From: Ktedonobacter sp. SOSP1-85
GTDB lineage: Bacteria > Chloroflexota > Ktedonobacteria > Ktedonobacterales > Ktedonobacteraceae
NCBI RefSeq assembly: GCF_016587415.1
Contig: NZ_BNJI01000001.1
Location: 5,123,501-5,187,500, forward strand
DNA length: 64,000 nt
Reading direction: 5' to 3'
In this document: one piece after another, positions 51,402-59,742 of the stretch
How the letters are laid out: every line of letters starts with the position of its first letter
Position numbering within the stretch: the first letter of the stretch is position 1
Notes under the pieces: model-generated
What the model saw: only the letters and a program-made list of their open reading frames with translations
Told to the model about the DNA's origin: nothing
Databases searched by the model: none
Made by a program: the position numbers and the translations under genes

Positions 51402-52663
51402 CTAAAACTGATCCAGGGTTGGCTGGGCGGAAAGAGGTGTTGCAACACGGTCTGCTCAGTTGATGAAAGCTCTTGTGGCTGCTGTGTGAGGACCCACGAG
51501 AGGGGGCGATAGCCAAGGACCAGTTGCGCGAAGTCCTGGGGCGAACATTGGAAGGTGCTCGCGTTATCGGTTGGCTTCGTGGTACTCTGAAGCTCGGAGC
51601 CAGAGATGCCAAGCGTATAGCTTTCCTCGCCCACCAGGAAATGTAGCTCGCCTGACCAGTAGGCCAGGGAGCGGCGCCAGCGCGCTTGCAGCTCGGGCAG
51701 CAGGGCATCGAGGAAGGTTGGTAGATGAACAATGCGCCCCATCCAGCCCGCGTAGCGATGGTGCGCCTGCACTGTGCGGATGCCCCATTCTTCAGCAGGG
51801 CCGTGCCAGTGGGAGGTATCGGGCACTTCGAGATGGGCGATGGCGCGATAGCGTTCTTCTGAGGTAGGCGGGAGATAATAGGTATGTGTCGCTGGTGCCT
51901 CTGGTCCATCAGAGAGATGTGCGTGTGCCTGCATGAGCGCGATCTGGGCAGGCCAGTTGTCGGCACAGAGCTCCAGAGCCACGGCCGGGCTTGGAGCACG
52001 TGAAGCAAGCACATAGCCCTCAACCTTGCCTTCGGGAGACGTGGCAAGTAAGATTGTATTTTTGCCAAAGCGGTGGCGCAACAGGTGTTCTTGTTTCTCG
52101 CGCGAGCGCTCAAAGCTGCCAGTAAAACCGCTCAGGCGGCGCTCGTAGAGATCGCGTATGGACTGTGCATCCTCTGGTGTGGCCTGGTGCACGGTATGGG
52201 AGCTTACGGGATGAGCCAGGATGGCCGCGCGATTGATCTCCTCAGTAGAGGAATCAAAGACATCGGTATAGCCGTAGCGATAATAGAAATTTGGAATGCC
52301 ATCCAGCAGGAGCAGGCTATGACCCTGTTCGCGCGCAAACTGGATCGCGTCGCGCATCATAGCCGTCGCTACCCCCTGCTTACGCTGACTGGAGTTGGTG
52401 ACGACCATGCCAATGCAGCCGGTGGAGATACGAGCCTCGCCAATGCGCAGTATCCATTCATTGAGCCCATAGCCGCCCAGTTGTGCCTCTTCGCGGAAGG
52501 CGCCGCGTAGTTGTTGGGGGCGGAAGTCAGGCTGCGTCAAGACCGTCTGGCCCCAGGCGCGCGCATTGGCGGGATCGGGCGTGGGCGCGAAGGCCTGGTC
52601 GGCCCAGATAAACTGCTGGTCCATCTCCTCTGGCGTCGCGAGTTGGCGAACAACGATGGTCAT
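51389..52663 (-). CDS. Eis-like GNAT N-acetyltransferase
   Basis: The 424-residue protein has an N-terminal GNAT domain (GCIGMVVTNSSQRKQGVATAMMRDAI acetyl-CoA loop in two parts, GIPNFYYRYGY), a second degenerate GNAT domain and a C-terminal sterol-carrier-like domain. This is the layout of Eis, which acetylates aminoglycosides and Lys residues. It ends in SDWF; in Eis the C-terminal Phe carboxylate is catalytic, so the terminal Phe fits. A 14-bp duplication lies just beyond the stop and leaves the terminal Phe unchanged. The start ATG at 52663 follows GAGGAGAGAT-like sequence. Confidence 0.9.
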   Translation of the reverse strand: MTIVVRQLATPEEMDQQFIWADQAFAPTPDPANARAWGQTVLTQPDFRPQQLRGAFREEAQLGGYGLNEWILRIGEARISTGCIGMVVTNSSQRKQGVATAMMRDAIQFAREQGHSLLLLDGIPNFYYRYGYTDVFDSSTEEINRAAILAHPVSSHTVHQATPEDAQSIRDLYERRLSGFTGSFERSREKQEHLLRHRFGKNTILLATSPEGKVEGYVLASRAPSPAVALELCADNWPAQIALMQAHAHLSDGPEAPATHTYYLPPTSEERYRAIAHLEVPDTSHWHGPAEEWGIRTVQAHHRYAGWMGRIVHLPTFLDALLPELQARWRRSLAYWSGELHFLVGEESYTLGISGSELQSTTKPTDNASTFQCSPQDFAQLVLGYRPLSWVLTQQPQELSSTEQTVLQHLFPPSQPWISFSDWF

Positions 52664-52817
52664 AAGAGATCTCTCCTCTGAAATAGTTAGCCAGGCTGGA
52701 TCGCTGGCGAAAAAATCCGGGGTGGTGTGGTCCTCCCTAAAGGTAACATCCAGGTAGCGTCCGCGTCAAACGCGAACGCCCTCCAGGTGGCGCTTCCTCT
52801 GCCTCTGCCCGCTAAGC

Positions 52818-52908
52818 GAGCCTTCGGAGTAAGGGGCGTGGGTAGCAAACGGTACTGACCCGCCATTGCTACATGCCTACTCAGTGAGCCTTCGGGGTAA
52901 GGGGCGTG
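52818..52908. repeat. Two 23-bp direct repeats upstream of glpD
   Basis: GAGCCTTCGGAGTAAGGGGC plus GTG at 52818-52840 recurs at 52886-52908 with one change, a 68-base period. A hairpin GCGTCCGCG/CGCGAACGC lies before them. They may be protein-binding sites or part of a structured RNA on either strand. There are only two copies. Confidence 0.6.
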
Positions 52909-52925
52909 AAGGAACCAAAAATAAC

Positions 52926-52954
52926 TTGACAAATACCCATGCTTCAGGTATAAT
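52926..52954 (+). promoter_or_regulatory. Strong sigma-70-type promoter for glpD
   Basis: TTGACA (52926-52931), 17-base spacer, TATAAT (52949-52954): a consensus promoter. Predicted start near 52961 gives a leader of about 220 bases that contains the terminator at 53067-53111. Confidence 0.9.
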
Positions 52955-53066
52955 TGAATGGTAAAAAATATTGCAGCTAAAAATACGGCAGTCAGCGTGC
53001 TCATATGCAAGCGTGGAGCGATTTGACTTGATTGCAACGTAATATAACCTGGGACACTGATGTGAA

Positions 53067-53111
53067 AAGTCCTGAGCCGAAGATAGACAAAGGAGGCTTA
53101 GGGCTTTTTTT
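53067..53111 (+). terminator. Intrinsic terminator in the glpD leader (candidate attenuator)
   Basis: AAGTCCTGAGCC (53067-53078) pairs with GGCTTAGGGCTT (53095-53106) with two G-U pairs, followed by seven T. It lies between the promoter and glpD, as in Bacillus glpD, where GlpP antitermination controls readthrough. No glpP is seen here. Confidence 0.8.
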
Positions 53112-53180
53112 GTTTCTCTTCGGGCGGGCTGGCATAGTAGAGATAGAGCGTTCTAAAAGAAGACTGGAGTGGAACAGGCT

Positions 53181-54884
53181 ATGAGTACAATATCTCCTTT
53201 CACGCAGCTCGAAGGAGAGCTTTTCGATGTCGTTATTATTGGCGGAGGAATCGTGGGGGCGGGTATTGCACGTGATGCGGCTCTACGCGGCTTAAGAGTG
53301 GCGCTCTTTGAGAAGGACGACTTTGCCGCAGGAACCTCTTCGACCTCAACGCGCCTGATCCATGGGGGCCTGCGCTACCTGGAAATGTTCGATTTTGGCC
53401 TGGTGCGCCAGGACCTGGGTGAGCGCGAGATCTTGTTACGTATTGCCCCTCACCTGGTCAATCCGCTCCGCTTTGTTGTACCGATGTGGTCACGCAGTCT
53501 ATTTTATCGCGCCAGGCTCAAAATGGGCATGATCCTCTACGACCTGCTCTCCTATGATAAGAGCCTGCCGAACCATAACTTCTGGAATCGGGAAGAGGTG
53601 TTGAAGCGTGAGCCGTTGCTCAATCCTGATGGCCTGCAAGGGGCGCTGTGCTACTATGATGCGCAGGTGCCATCGACCGAGCGCCTGGTTATGGAGAACA
53701 TTCTCGATGCTCGCGACCACGGCGCGCAGATCTGGAATCACACGCGGGTTGTGGGTCTGTTGCGAGAAGGAGAGGAGATTACCGGAGTCAAGGTGCGGCA
53801 TGAGCGCGGTGGGGAGGTGCGTGAGGTCCGAGCACGCCTGGTTATTAACGCGGCTGGACCCTGGCTCGATAGCCTGACGGGCAAGCTGCTGCATAAGCCT
53901 AGTCACCGCGTACGCATGACCAAGGGCATTCACTTTACCTCCCCTCCCGCGAGCAACCATGCCCTGGTTCTCTTTGCGCGCAAGGATGACCGTCTCTTCT
54001 TCGTCATTCCCTGGCAGGGCTATGCCTGGGTCGGTACAACCGATACTGATTACGATGACTTGCCTGACCTGGTACGCGCCAATGGTGAGGATGTCGACTA
54101 CCTGCGCGACTCGGTCGAGACGTTTCTCCCGGAGGCGCAGTGGCGCAAGATTTACTATACCACGGCTGGGCTGCGTGCCCTGGTGCGTAAGGAGGGCGTA
54201 AGCGAGTCGGCCGTCTCACGCAAGCATGCTCTGGTCGACTATGCCAAAACCAATAATCTACACGGCTACATGGCGGTGGTGGGCGGCAAGATTACGGCGT
54301 ATCGCGGTATCGCAGAAGACGCCGTAGACATGGCCTGCCAGAAACTGGGGCTCTCGGCGCGAGCGCAGACCGCGAAGGTTCCTCTGCCCGGTGCGCGCCT
54401 GAGTGTTCGAACCCAGGGGCGGGACGAGAGCCTGCGCTATATGCGCGACCTGCTCTACAAAGAGAGCGAGGGTCTGAACCTATCAAATGAGCAGGTCGAA
54501 CATCTCTTGAGCCTGTATGGGACGGAGGCATTAAGCATCTTCGCCCTGTTGCGCAGGCAGCCAGAATTGGGGGAGCGTATCCATCCCGCCTACCTGGACA
54601 TTGTGGCGCAGATCCATCACGCCGTTGCGCGCGAGTTCTGCGTGGACGCCGAAGACTTCCTGTTACGGCGGACAATGCTAGGTTATACTCAGGACCAGGG
54701 GCTGGCGGCCCTGCCACGTGTCCTCAAGGAGATGTGCACGCTCTGCGGCTGGCCCGAAGAGGAGCGTGCTGAGCAAGAGCAGCGCTACCAGGCCGCGGTC
54801 GCCAAGAGCCAGGCCTTCCGCCAGGAGTTGAAGGAGGAGTCCGCTGCTCCAGCGATTGAGCCTGTGCAGGCTGTAGAGAGCTAA
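53181..54884 (+). CDS. glpD: GlpD, aerobic glycerol-3-phosphate dehydrogenase
   Basis: The 567-residue flavoenzyme oxidises glycerol-3-phosphate to dihydroxyacetone phosphate at the membrane. The FAD-binding DVVIIGGGIVGAGIARDAAL starts near residue 18, followed by GTSSTSTRLIHGGLRYLE, the ATG motif-like VINAAGPW, GTTDTDYDDLP and a C-terminal helical domain. I chose ATG 53181; GTG 53169 in frame is possible. It converges with glpK, with a 38-base perfect palindrome between them, so glycerol use is encoded by two facing genes rather than one operon. Confidence 0.95.
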   Translation: MSTISPFTQLEGELFDVVIIGGGIVGAGIARDAALRGLRVALFEKDDFAAGTSSTSTRLIHGGLRYLEMFDFGLVRQDLGEREILLRIAPHLVNPLRFVVPMWSRSLFYRARLKMGMILYDLLSYDKSLPNHNFWNREEVLKREPLLNPDGLQGALCYYDAQVPSTERLVMENILDARDHGAQIWNHTRVVGLLREGEEITGVKVRHERGGEVREVRARLVINAAGPWLDSLTGKLLHKPSHRVRMTKGIHFTSPPASNHALVLFARKDDRLFFVIPWQGYAWVGTTDTDYDDLPDLVRANGEDVDYLRDSVETFLPEAQWRKIYYTTAGLRALVRKEGVSESAVSRKHALVDYAKTNNLHGYMAVVGGKITAYRGIAEDAVDMACQKLGLSARAQTAKVPLPGARLSVRTQGRDESLRYMRDLLYKESEGLNLSNEQVEHLLSLYGTEALSIFALLRRQPELGERIHPAYLDIVAQIHHAVAREFCVDAEDFLLRRTMLGYTQDQGLAALPRVLKEMCTLCGWPEEERAEQEQRYQAAVAKSQAFRQELKEESAAPAIEPVQAVES

Positions 54885-54898
54885 GTATCCGTAGAACA

Positions 54899-54936
54899 GA
54901 GAGGGGGAGAACCGTCGCGACGGTTCTCCCCCTCTC
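54899..54936. terminator. Loop-less 38-base palindrome between glpD and glpK
   Basis: GAGAGGGGGAGAACCGTCG is followed at once by its exact reverse complement (19-bp arms, centre TCGCGA). Its place between convergent genes suggests bidirectional termination. As RNA the loop must open a few central pairs. Confidence 0.75.
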
Positions 54937-54953
54937 ACGCAACCTCCAGCAAG

Positions 54954-56444
54954 CTACTGTTCCCAGTGAAGGGAGCGCTCGACGGCTTTTTTCCAGCCCT
55001 TATAGAGCTTTTCGCGCTGGTCTTCACTCATGCGTGGCTCAAAGGTCTGATCAATCGCCCATTGCGCCGCGACCTCCTGGGGGCCGCCCCAGAAGTTGGT
55101 GGCGATACCAGCCAGGTAGGCGGCGCCCAGCGCGGTGGTCTCCGCGACCTTGGGGCGCTGTACAGGCACGCCGAGGATATCTGCCTGGAACTGCATCAGC
55201 GTGTTATTGACCGCGGCGCCGCCATCGACGCGCAGGGCCTTAAGATCGACTCCGCTATCAGCGACCATGGCCTCCAGCACATCGCGTGTCTGGTAGCACA
55301 TCGATTCCAGAGTGGCGCGGGCGATATGGCCCATCGTGGTGCCACGAGTCAGGCCGAGGATGGCGCCACGTGCGTAGGAGTCCCAGTAGGGGGCGCCCAG
55401 GCCCACGAAGGCGGGAACGAGATAGACGCCGCCATTATCCTCAACGGTATTGGCCAGGCCCTCGACATCGCCGCTGCTCTCGATCGCCTTCAGGCCGTCG
55501 CGTAGCCACTGCACGGCCGCGCCAGTGATAAAGATGCTGCCCTCAAGGGCGTAGGTAGTCTGATTCTGCAAGCGCCAGGCGATGGTGGTCAGGAGACCAT
55601 TCTTGGATTCAACAGCCTCGGAACCGGTATTCATCAGCATAAAGCTGCCGGTGCCATAGGTGTTCTTGGCCATACCGGTCTCAAAGCAGGCCTGGCCAAA
55701 GGTCGCGGCCTGCTGGTCGCCTGCGATACCCGCGATTTTAATGGGGCCACCGAAGAACTCGGGATTGGTCTCTCCGTAGACCTCGCTGGAGGGGCGCACA
55801 TTGGGGAGCATGGCGCGTGGCACGCCCAGCTCTTTGAGAATGACCTCGTCCCACTCTCCCTCGTGGATATTGTAGAGCAGGGTGCGCGAGGCGTTAGTGG
55901 CGTCGGTAACATGGACGCGACCCCCGGTCAGGCGCCAGATCAGGAAGGTATCGACGTTGCCGAAGAGGACCTCGCCGCGCTCCGCCTTCTCGCGTACTCC
56001 CTCCACGTTGTCGAGAATCCACTTAACCTTGGTTCCCGAAAAATAGGCATCCGTTACCAGGCCAGTACGGGCGCGGAGCTCTTTGTCAAAGCCCTTAGCC
56101 TTGAGCTCATCACAAATAGGAGCGGTCAGGCGGCTCTGCCAGACGATGGCGTTGAAAACAGGCTTGCCAGTAGCCTTCTCCCAGACGATGGCGGTCTCAC
56201 GCTGGTTCGTGATACCGATTGCCGCTACGTCGATAGAGGAGGCTCCAGCTTTTTTCAAGGCTTCCTGCGCAACGCTCAATTGGCTGGACCAGATGTCCTC
56301 GGGATTATGCTCGACCAGGCCGGGAGCGGGATAGATCTGAGGAAACTCCTGCTGGGCGACGCTGACGATTGCCCCATCATGGTCAAAAACAATCGCGCGT
56401 GAGCTGGTGGTGCCCTGATCCAGTGCTAATACATACTTGGCCAT
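54954..56444 (-). CDS. glpK: GlpK, glycerol kinase
   Basis: The 496-residue FGGY-family kinase phosphorylates glycerol with ATP. It has YVLALDQGTTSSRAIVFDHD at the start, GITNQRETAIVWEK, the FGGY-type NVDTFLIWRLTGG and DATNASRTLLYNIH, and GITNQRE-following VWQSR. ATG 56444 has GGAGG 8 bases upstream; the frame is open further to 56516, but the extra 24 residues have no family counterpart. It faces glpD. No glycerol facilitator (glpF) was found between or beside them. Confidence 0.96.
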   Translation of the reverse strand: MAKYVLALDQGTTSSRAIVFDHDGAIVSVAQQEFPQIYPAPGLVEHNPEDIWSSQLSVAQEALKKAGASSIDVAAIGITNQRETAIVWEKATGKPVFNAIVWQSRLTAPICDELKAKGFDKELRARTGLVTDAYFSGTKVKWILDNVEGVREKAERGEVLFGNVDTFLIWRLTGGRVHVTDATNASRTLLYNIHEGEWDEVILKELGVPRAMLPNVRPSSEVYGETNPEFFGGPIKIAGIAGDQQAATFGQACFETGMAKNTYGTGSFMLMNTGSEAVESKNGLLTTIAWRLQNQTTYALEGSIFITGAAVQWLRDGLKAIESSGDVEGLANTVEDNGGVYLVPAFVGLGAPYWDSYARGAILGLTRGTTMGHIARATLESMCYQTRDVLEAMVADSGVDLKALRVDGGAAVNNTLMQFQADILGVPVQRPKVAETTALGAAYLAGIATNFWGGPQEVAAQWAIDQTFEPRMSEDQREKLYKGWKKAVERSLHWEQ

Positions 56445-56915
56445 ACGTACAATCCTCCGTGTTCTTTGAGCAACAAACAGCAATGTAGTAGTGAAAATGC
56501 GAGCGGCGGTGCTCACAGTATTCTAGCATGAGAGCATGATAGTTCCCTAATCGTCTGCGGGAGCGTCAGGGCCAGAGATGGGCATGATGAATCGCCACGG
56601 CCTGAGCGCCCGCTTGAAGTATCGCCTGGATTTGTGGATGTGTTGAAACCAGGCCAGAGCCGATGTAGGGCGCAAACTTGCGAATTGGCTTTTTCAGGCC
56701 CTTGCACATTTGTGAAATGTAGGTATGGAAATCGGTTCATCAACTGCTACCATTGGAGACGATCTATACTGATACTCGTAGGGAAAAGAGAAAAGCTGTA
56801 CTACGTGAAAACACGGCTATATCTTTGACCTCACTAGCTGCTCTTGAGAGAAGCTAGTAGATTGGTTTGTAACGAGAGAAGGTCCGAAGACAGTTATTGG
56901 TATGAAGGAGGCAAC
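56445..56915. other. Intergenic region between glpK and the small secreted protein
   Basis: This 471-base region should hold the glpK promoter and that of the secreted-protein gene. I see no clear promoter, RNA gene or long repeat in it, and the small frames lack ribosome sites. Confidence 0.4.
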
Positions 56916-57209
56916 ATGAGCGCTTCGGCGATGAAGAGGAGTATCGTTCTCTTCCTGGTCACGTGTGTGTTGGTCTTGTGTCTGCTTGTGGGAACCAGGA
57001 CTCCTGCTTTGGCAGCGAGCCATGCTATGAATCTGGGAACGCATGGCTCTTCTCATGTGAGTACATTATTGCACAAGGACACCTATGCCGGCCCCCCAAA
57101 AGGCACGCCAGGCCCCAAACACCACGGGAAGGGGCATCAAAAGCCACATCAAAAGCCACATAAGACTGGAGGAACAACCCATCCGCGTCAGCATAACAAA
57201 ACCAAGTGA
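56916..57209 (+). CDS. Small secreted His/Lys/Pro-rich protein
   Basis: The 97-residue precursor starts MSASAMKRSIVLFLVTCVLV, a signal peptide with likely cleavage after TPALAAS (about residue 35). The mature part is about 60 residues, strongly basic and low complexity, with PGPKHHGKGHQ, then KPHQKPHK repeats and a final HNKTK. It may bind metals, nucleic acid or wall polymers, or act as a cationic peptide; the family is not recognised. AAGGAGG lies 6 bases before the ATG at 56916, and a terminator follows at 57252-57297. Confidence 0.75.
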   Translation: MSASAMKRSIVLFLVTCVLVLCLLVGTRTPALAASHAMNLGTHGSSHVSTLLHKDTYAGPPKGTPGPKHHGKGHQKPHQKPHKTGGTTHPRQHNKTK

Positions 57210-57251
57210 TGCGTAGATAATGATGGCGAAATAACACTATCAACGCATTTT

Positions 57252-57297
57252 ACCCGCCTGATCGCCCGCCCAGGAGATCCGAAGGCGGGTTTATTTT
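57252..57297 (+). terminator. Intrinsic terminator after the secreted-protein gene
   Basis: ACCCGCCT (57252-57259) pairs with AGGCGGGT (57283-57290), with a large loop, followed by TTATTTT. The stem is 43 bases after the stop codon. Confidence 0.7.
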
Positions 57298-57525
57298 GTG
57301 CTTAGACCAGGAACAAGGTGTGTGGTGTTTCCCCAGGGAGTGTAGAGCACATGCGGCGCGCGGGGGGCCATATTATGCACCAGCAGTACCCTCACCCTCT
57401 GGCAGCGGACATAAGAAGAGAAATTCCTTCATGATGTGATGGATGTCATATACAAACTATTTCTAAATATGCTATGGTAGACGCTATAGACAGGTTAAGC
57501 CCGTTAATGAGAGAGTCGTATATTT

Positions 57526-59694
57526 ATGGAAATGTATGGAACAGGCAACGCTGGGCTGGTGGGTAAGCACCTTGGTAACTATCGCCTGACACAATTGCTG
57601 GGGCGTGGAAGTTTTGCCGAGGTGTACCTGGCCGAGCATCGTCACCTGAAGATGCAGGCCGCGATCAAAGTACTGCATACGCATATCCAGGAGCGCGAAG
57701 CGGAGGCTTTCTATGCTGAGGCACGCACCCTGGCGCAACTGGAGCACCCCAACATTATTCGCGTGCTGGAGGGTGGCATCGATGGAGATGTCCCCTATCT
57801 CGTGATGGCCTATGCTCCAAATGGAACCTTGCAGCAGCGCTATCGTCTGGGGCAATGCTATGAACCCCATGTTATTTTGCCGCATGTCATACAGATCGCG
57901 GACGCCTTATCCTATGCACATCAGCGGCGTATCGTCCATCGTGATATGAAGCCGGAGAACGTCCTGCTGGGCGCGGCTCATGAGGCACTCTTGAGTGATT
58001 TTGGCCTGGCTGTTACTGCGCATCATACGCACTCGCAGCATAGAGAGGCCTTCGCTGGCTCGGTCAACTACATGGCGCCGGAGGTCATTCAAGGCCATCC
58101 GCGTCCCGCTAGCGATCAGTATGCGCTGGCGGCGATTATGTATACCTGGCTGAGCGGGAAGCCGCTCTTCGCAGGAACCTTCCGCGAGGTTCTCTCCCAG
58201 CACCTCACGCTGGCCCCGACCTCTCTGACCACGCTGCTGCCAGATGTCCATCCAGGCGTTGCTCACGTCATAGAACGGGCGTTGGCGAAGGATCCTCATC
58301 AGCGTTTCCCCGACATCAGCAGCTTCGCCCGCGCCTTTGAGCAGGCATGCCTGGGAGAACCCGGGCCATATGAAGCTGGCTACCAGGCTCAACCCGGCAT
58401 AGTGGAGCGCGAGCACGTCGTGGAAATACCGACCGGGGACGAGGCCTTGTCCACGAGGCAGATCGAAGCTGAGACGCAGCGCATACCAGAAAGCACTCGT
58501 CGTGTCTCTCGGCGCGCGGTAGTGGGGAGTATCGCGCTAGGGGCGGGCATTATTGCTGTGGGCGGAGGTGTCTCCTGGTGGGCCTTAAGGCGACCAGAAG
58601 CGGCGCAGAGTACGCCGAAGCAGTCACCAGAAGCGACACATAGTCCAGCGCAGAAGCCACTGCCTCCCTTTGGGACGCGCCTGCTCACCTTCAATGGACA
58701 TGATATTCATAACGATCCCCAGCAGGCCGGGAGCTATAACACCATCACTGCCCTGGGCTGGTCGCCTGACGGAAGGCTAATAGCTTCCGCTGATCTCAAC
58801 CGTGTCCTGGTATGGGACGCCGGGCAGGGGAAGTTGAGCGCGCAACCGTGGGAGCAGTTGGGAAGCATTACCCGCCTCAACTGGCGCGACAACGACACTC
58901 TTGTCTCCGTCAATGGACAAAAGGCGGGCGCAACACCAGGCTCAAGCAAGCCGGGTGTGCGTGTATGGAAGGCGCATAGCGGCGTCGTGCAAGCCACCTA
59001 TCATAGTGGAGGAAACGCCATTCCTATAGCCGTTTCTCCCGATGGCAAGTCCGTCCTGGGGATGAAGAACGTATCAGACCAGGAGAATGCCTCCAACCTG
59101 GGAAATCTGCTTGTGTGGGACCTGGTCACGGGGGAGACGCAGACAACTCATCCTGGTTTGCACTTGCTCTCGAACGTTGATGCTGCCTGGTCTGCCGATG
59201 GAAAATATATTGCCACCGCTTTTAGTATGGGTAGCAGTTCAGGCGATGTTGATATCGCGCTACTTGGTATTATGACCTGGAGGCGAGATAACGGCAGCGA
59301 TCTGGTGAGCAATCCCTCGGGAGAGCACGATGCGTTGCATATCGCGTGGCAGCCAGGCGGGCGATTGGTGGCAACAGGGTATATCGAGGGGCATGTGCGC
59401 GTCTGGGATGCGTTTAGCGGCGCGCAGCAGGAGGTTTTTCAGGCGGGCCAGCATGGAGAGAGCGTACTGGCCCTGGCCTGGTCGCCCGATGGCACGCGGT
59501 TGGCCGCCTCTATTGGTTCGCTACAGGCGCAGGGGTATGTCTCCGCAGTGCCAGTCTGGGATATCGCGCGGAAGCGGCTCTTGGGTTCCTATGCAAAGCA
59601 TACAGACTATGTGCGTGCTATGGCCTGGTCGCCGGATAGCACGCGTATCGCCTCCACGGATGGAAGCGTTGTGCATATCTGGCAGGCGGAATAA
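57526..59694 (+). CDS. Ser/Thr protein kinase with WD40 propeller and internal membrane anchor
   Basis: The 722-residue protein has a cytosolic Hanks kinase (residues about 18-285; GRGSFAEVYLA, AAIKVLH, VHRDMKPEN, SDFGLAV, APEVIQGHP), a linker, a single membrane segment at about 330-352 preceded by RRVSRRAVVG, and a C-terminal propeller of about seven WD40-type blades (ALGWSPDGRLIAS, VWDAGQG, LAWSPDGTRLAAS). The propeller should bind a protein or ligand and may face outside. The N-terminus is highly similar to the kinases at 47400 and 59743. It starts 48 bases before the next kinase gene, which probably shares its transcript. Confidence 0.92.
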   Translation: MEMYGTGNAGLVGKHLGNYRLTQLLGRGSFAEVYLAEHRHLKMQAAIKVLHTHIQEREAEAFYAEARTLAQLEHPNIIRVLEGGIDGDVPYLVMAYAPNGTLQQRYRLGQCYEPHVILPHVIQIADALSYAHQRRIVHRDMKPENVLLGAAHEALLSDFGLAVTAHHTHSQHREAFAGSVNYMAPEVIQGHPRPASDQYALAAIMYTWLSGKPLFAGTFREVLSQHLTLAPTSLTTLLPDVHPGVAHVIERALAKDPHQRFPDISSFARAFEQACLGEPGPYEAGYQAQPGIVEREHVVEIPTGDEALSTRQIEAETQRIPESTRRVSRRAVVGSIALGAGIIAVGGGVSWWALRRPEAAQSTPKQSPEATHSPAQKPLPPFGTRLLTFNGHDIHNDPQQAGSYNTITALGWSPDGRLIASADLNRVLVWDAGQGKLSAQPWEQLGSITRLNWRDNDTLVSVNGQKAGATPGSSKPGVRVWKAHSGVVQATYHSGGNAIPIAVSPDGKSVLGMKNVSDQENASNLGNLLVWDLVTGETQTTHPGLHLLSNVDAAWSADGKYIATAFSMGSSSGDVDIALLGIMTWRRDNGSDLVSNPSGEHDALHIAWQPGGRLVATGYIEGHVRVWDAFSGAQQEVFQAGQHGESVLALAWSPDGTRLAASIGSLQAQGYVSAVPVWDIARKRLLGSYAKHTDYVRAMAWSPDSTRIASTDGSVVHIWQAE

Positions 59695-59742
59695 GGCCAG
59701 CCACAGGTAGGGCCGTGAAAAGGTTTGGAGCAGCAAGAAGTT

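Noticed and set aside
52818..52908. CRISPR array
   Set aside because: Only two repeats, with one mismatch, a 45-base gap rich in structure and no cas genes.
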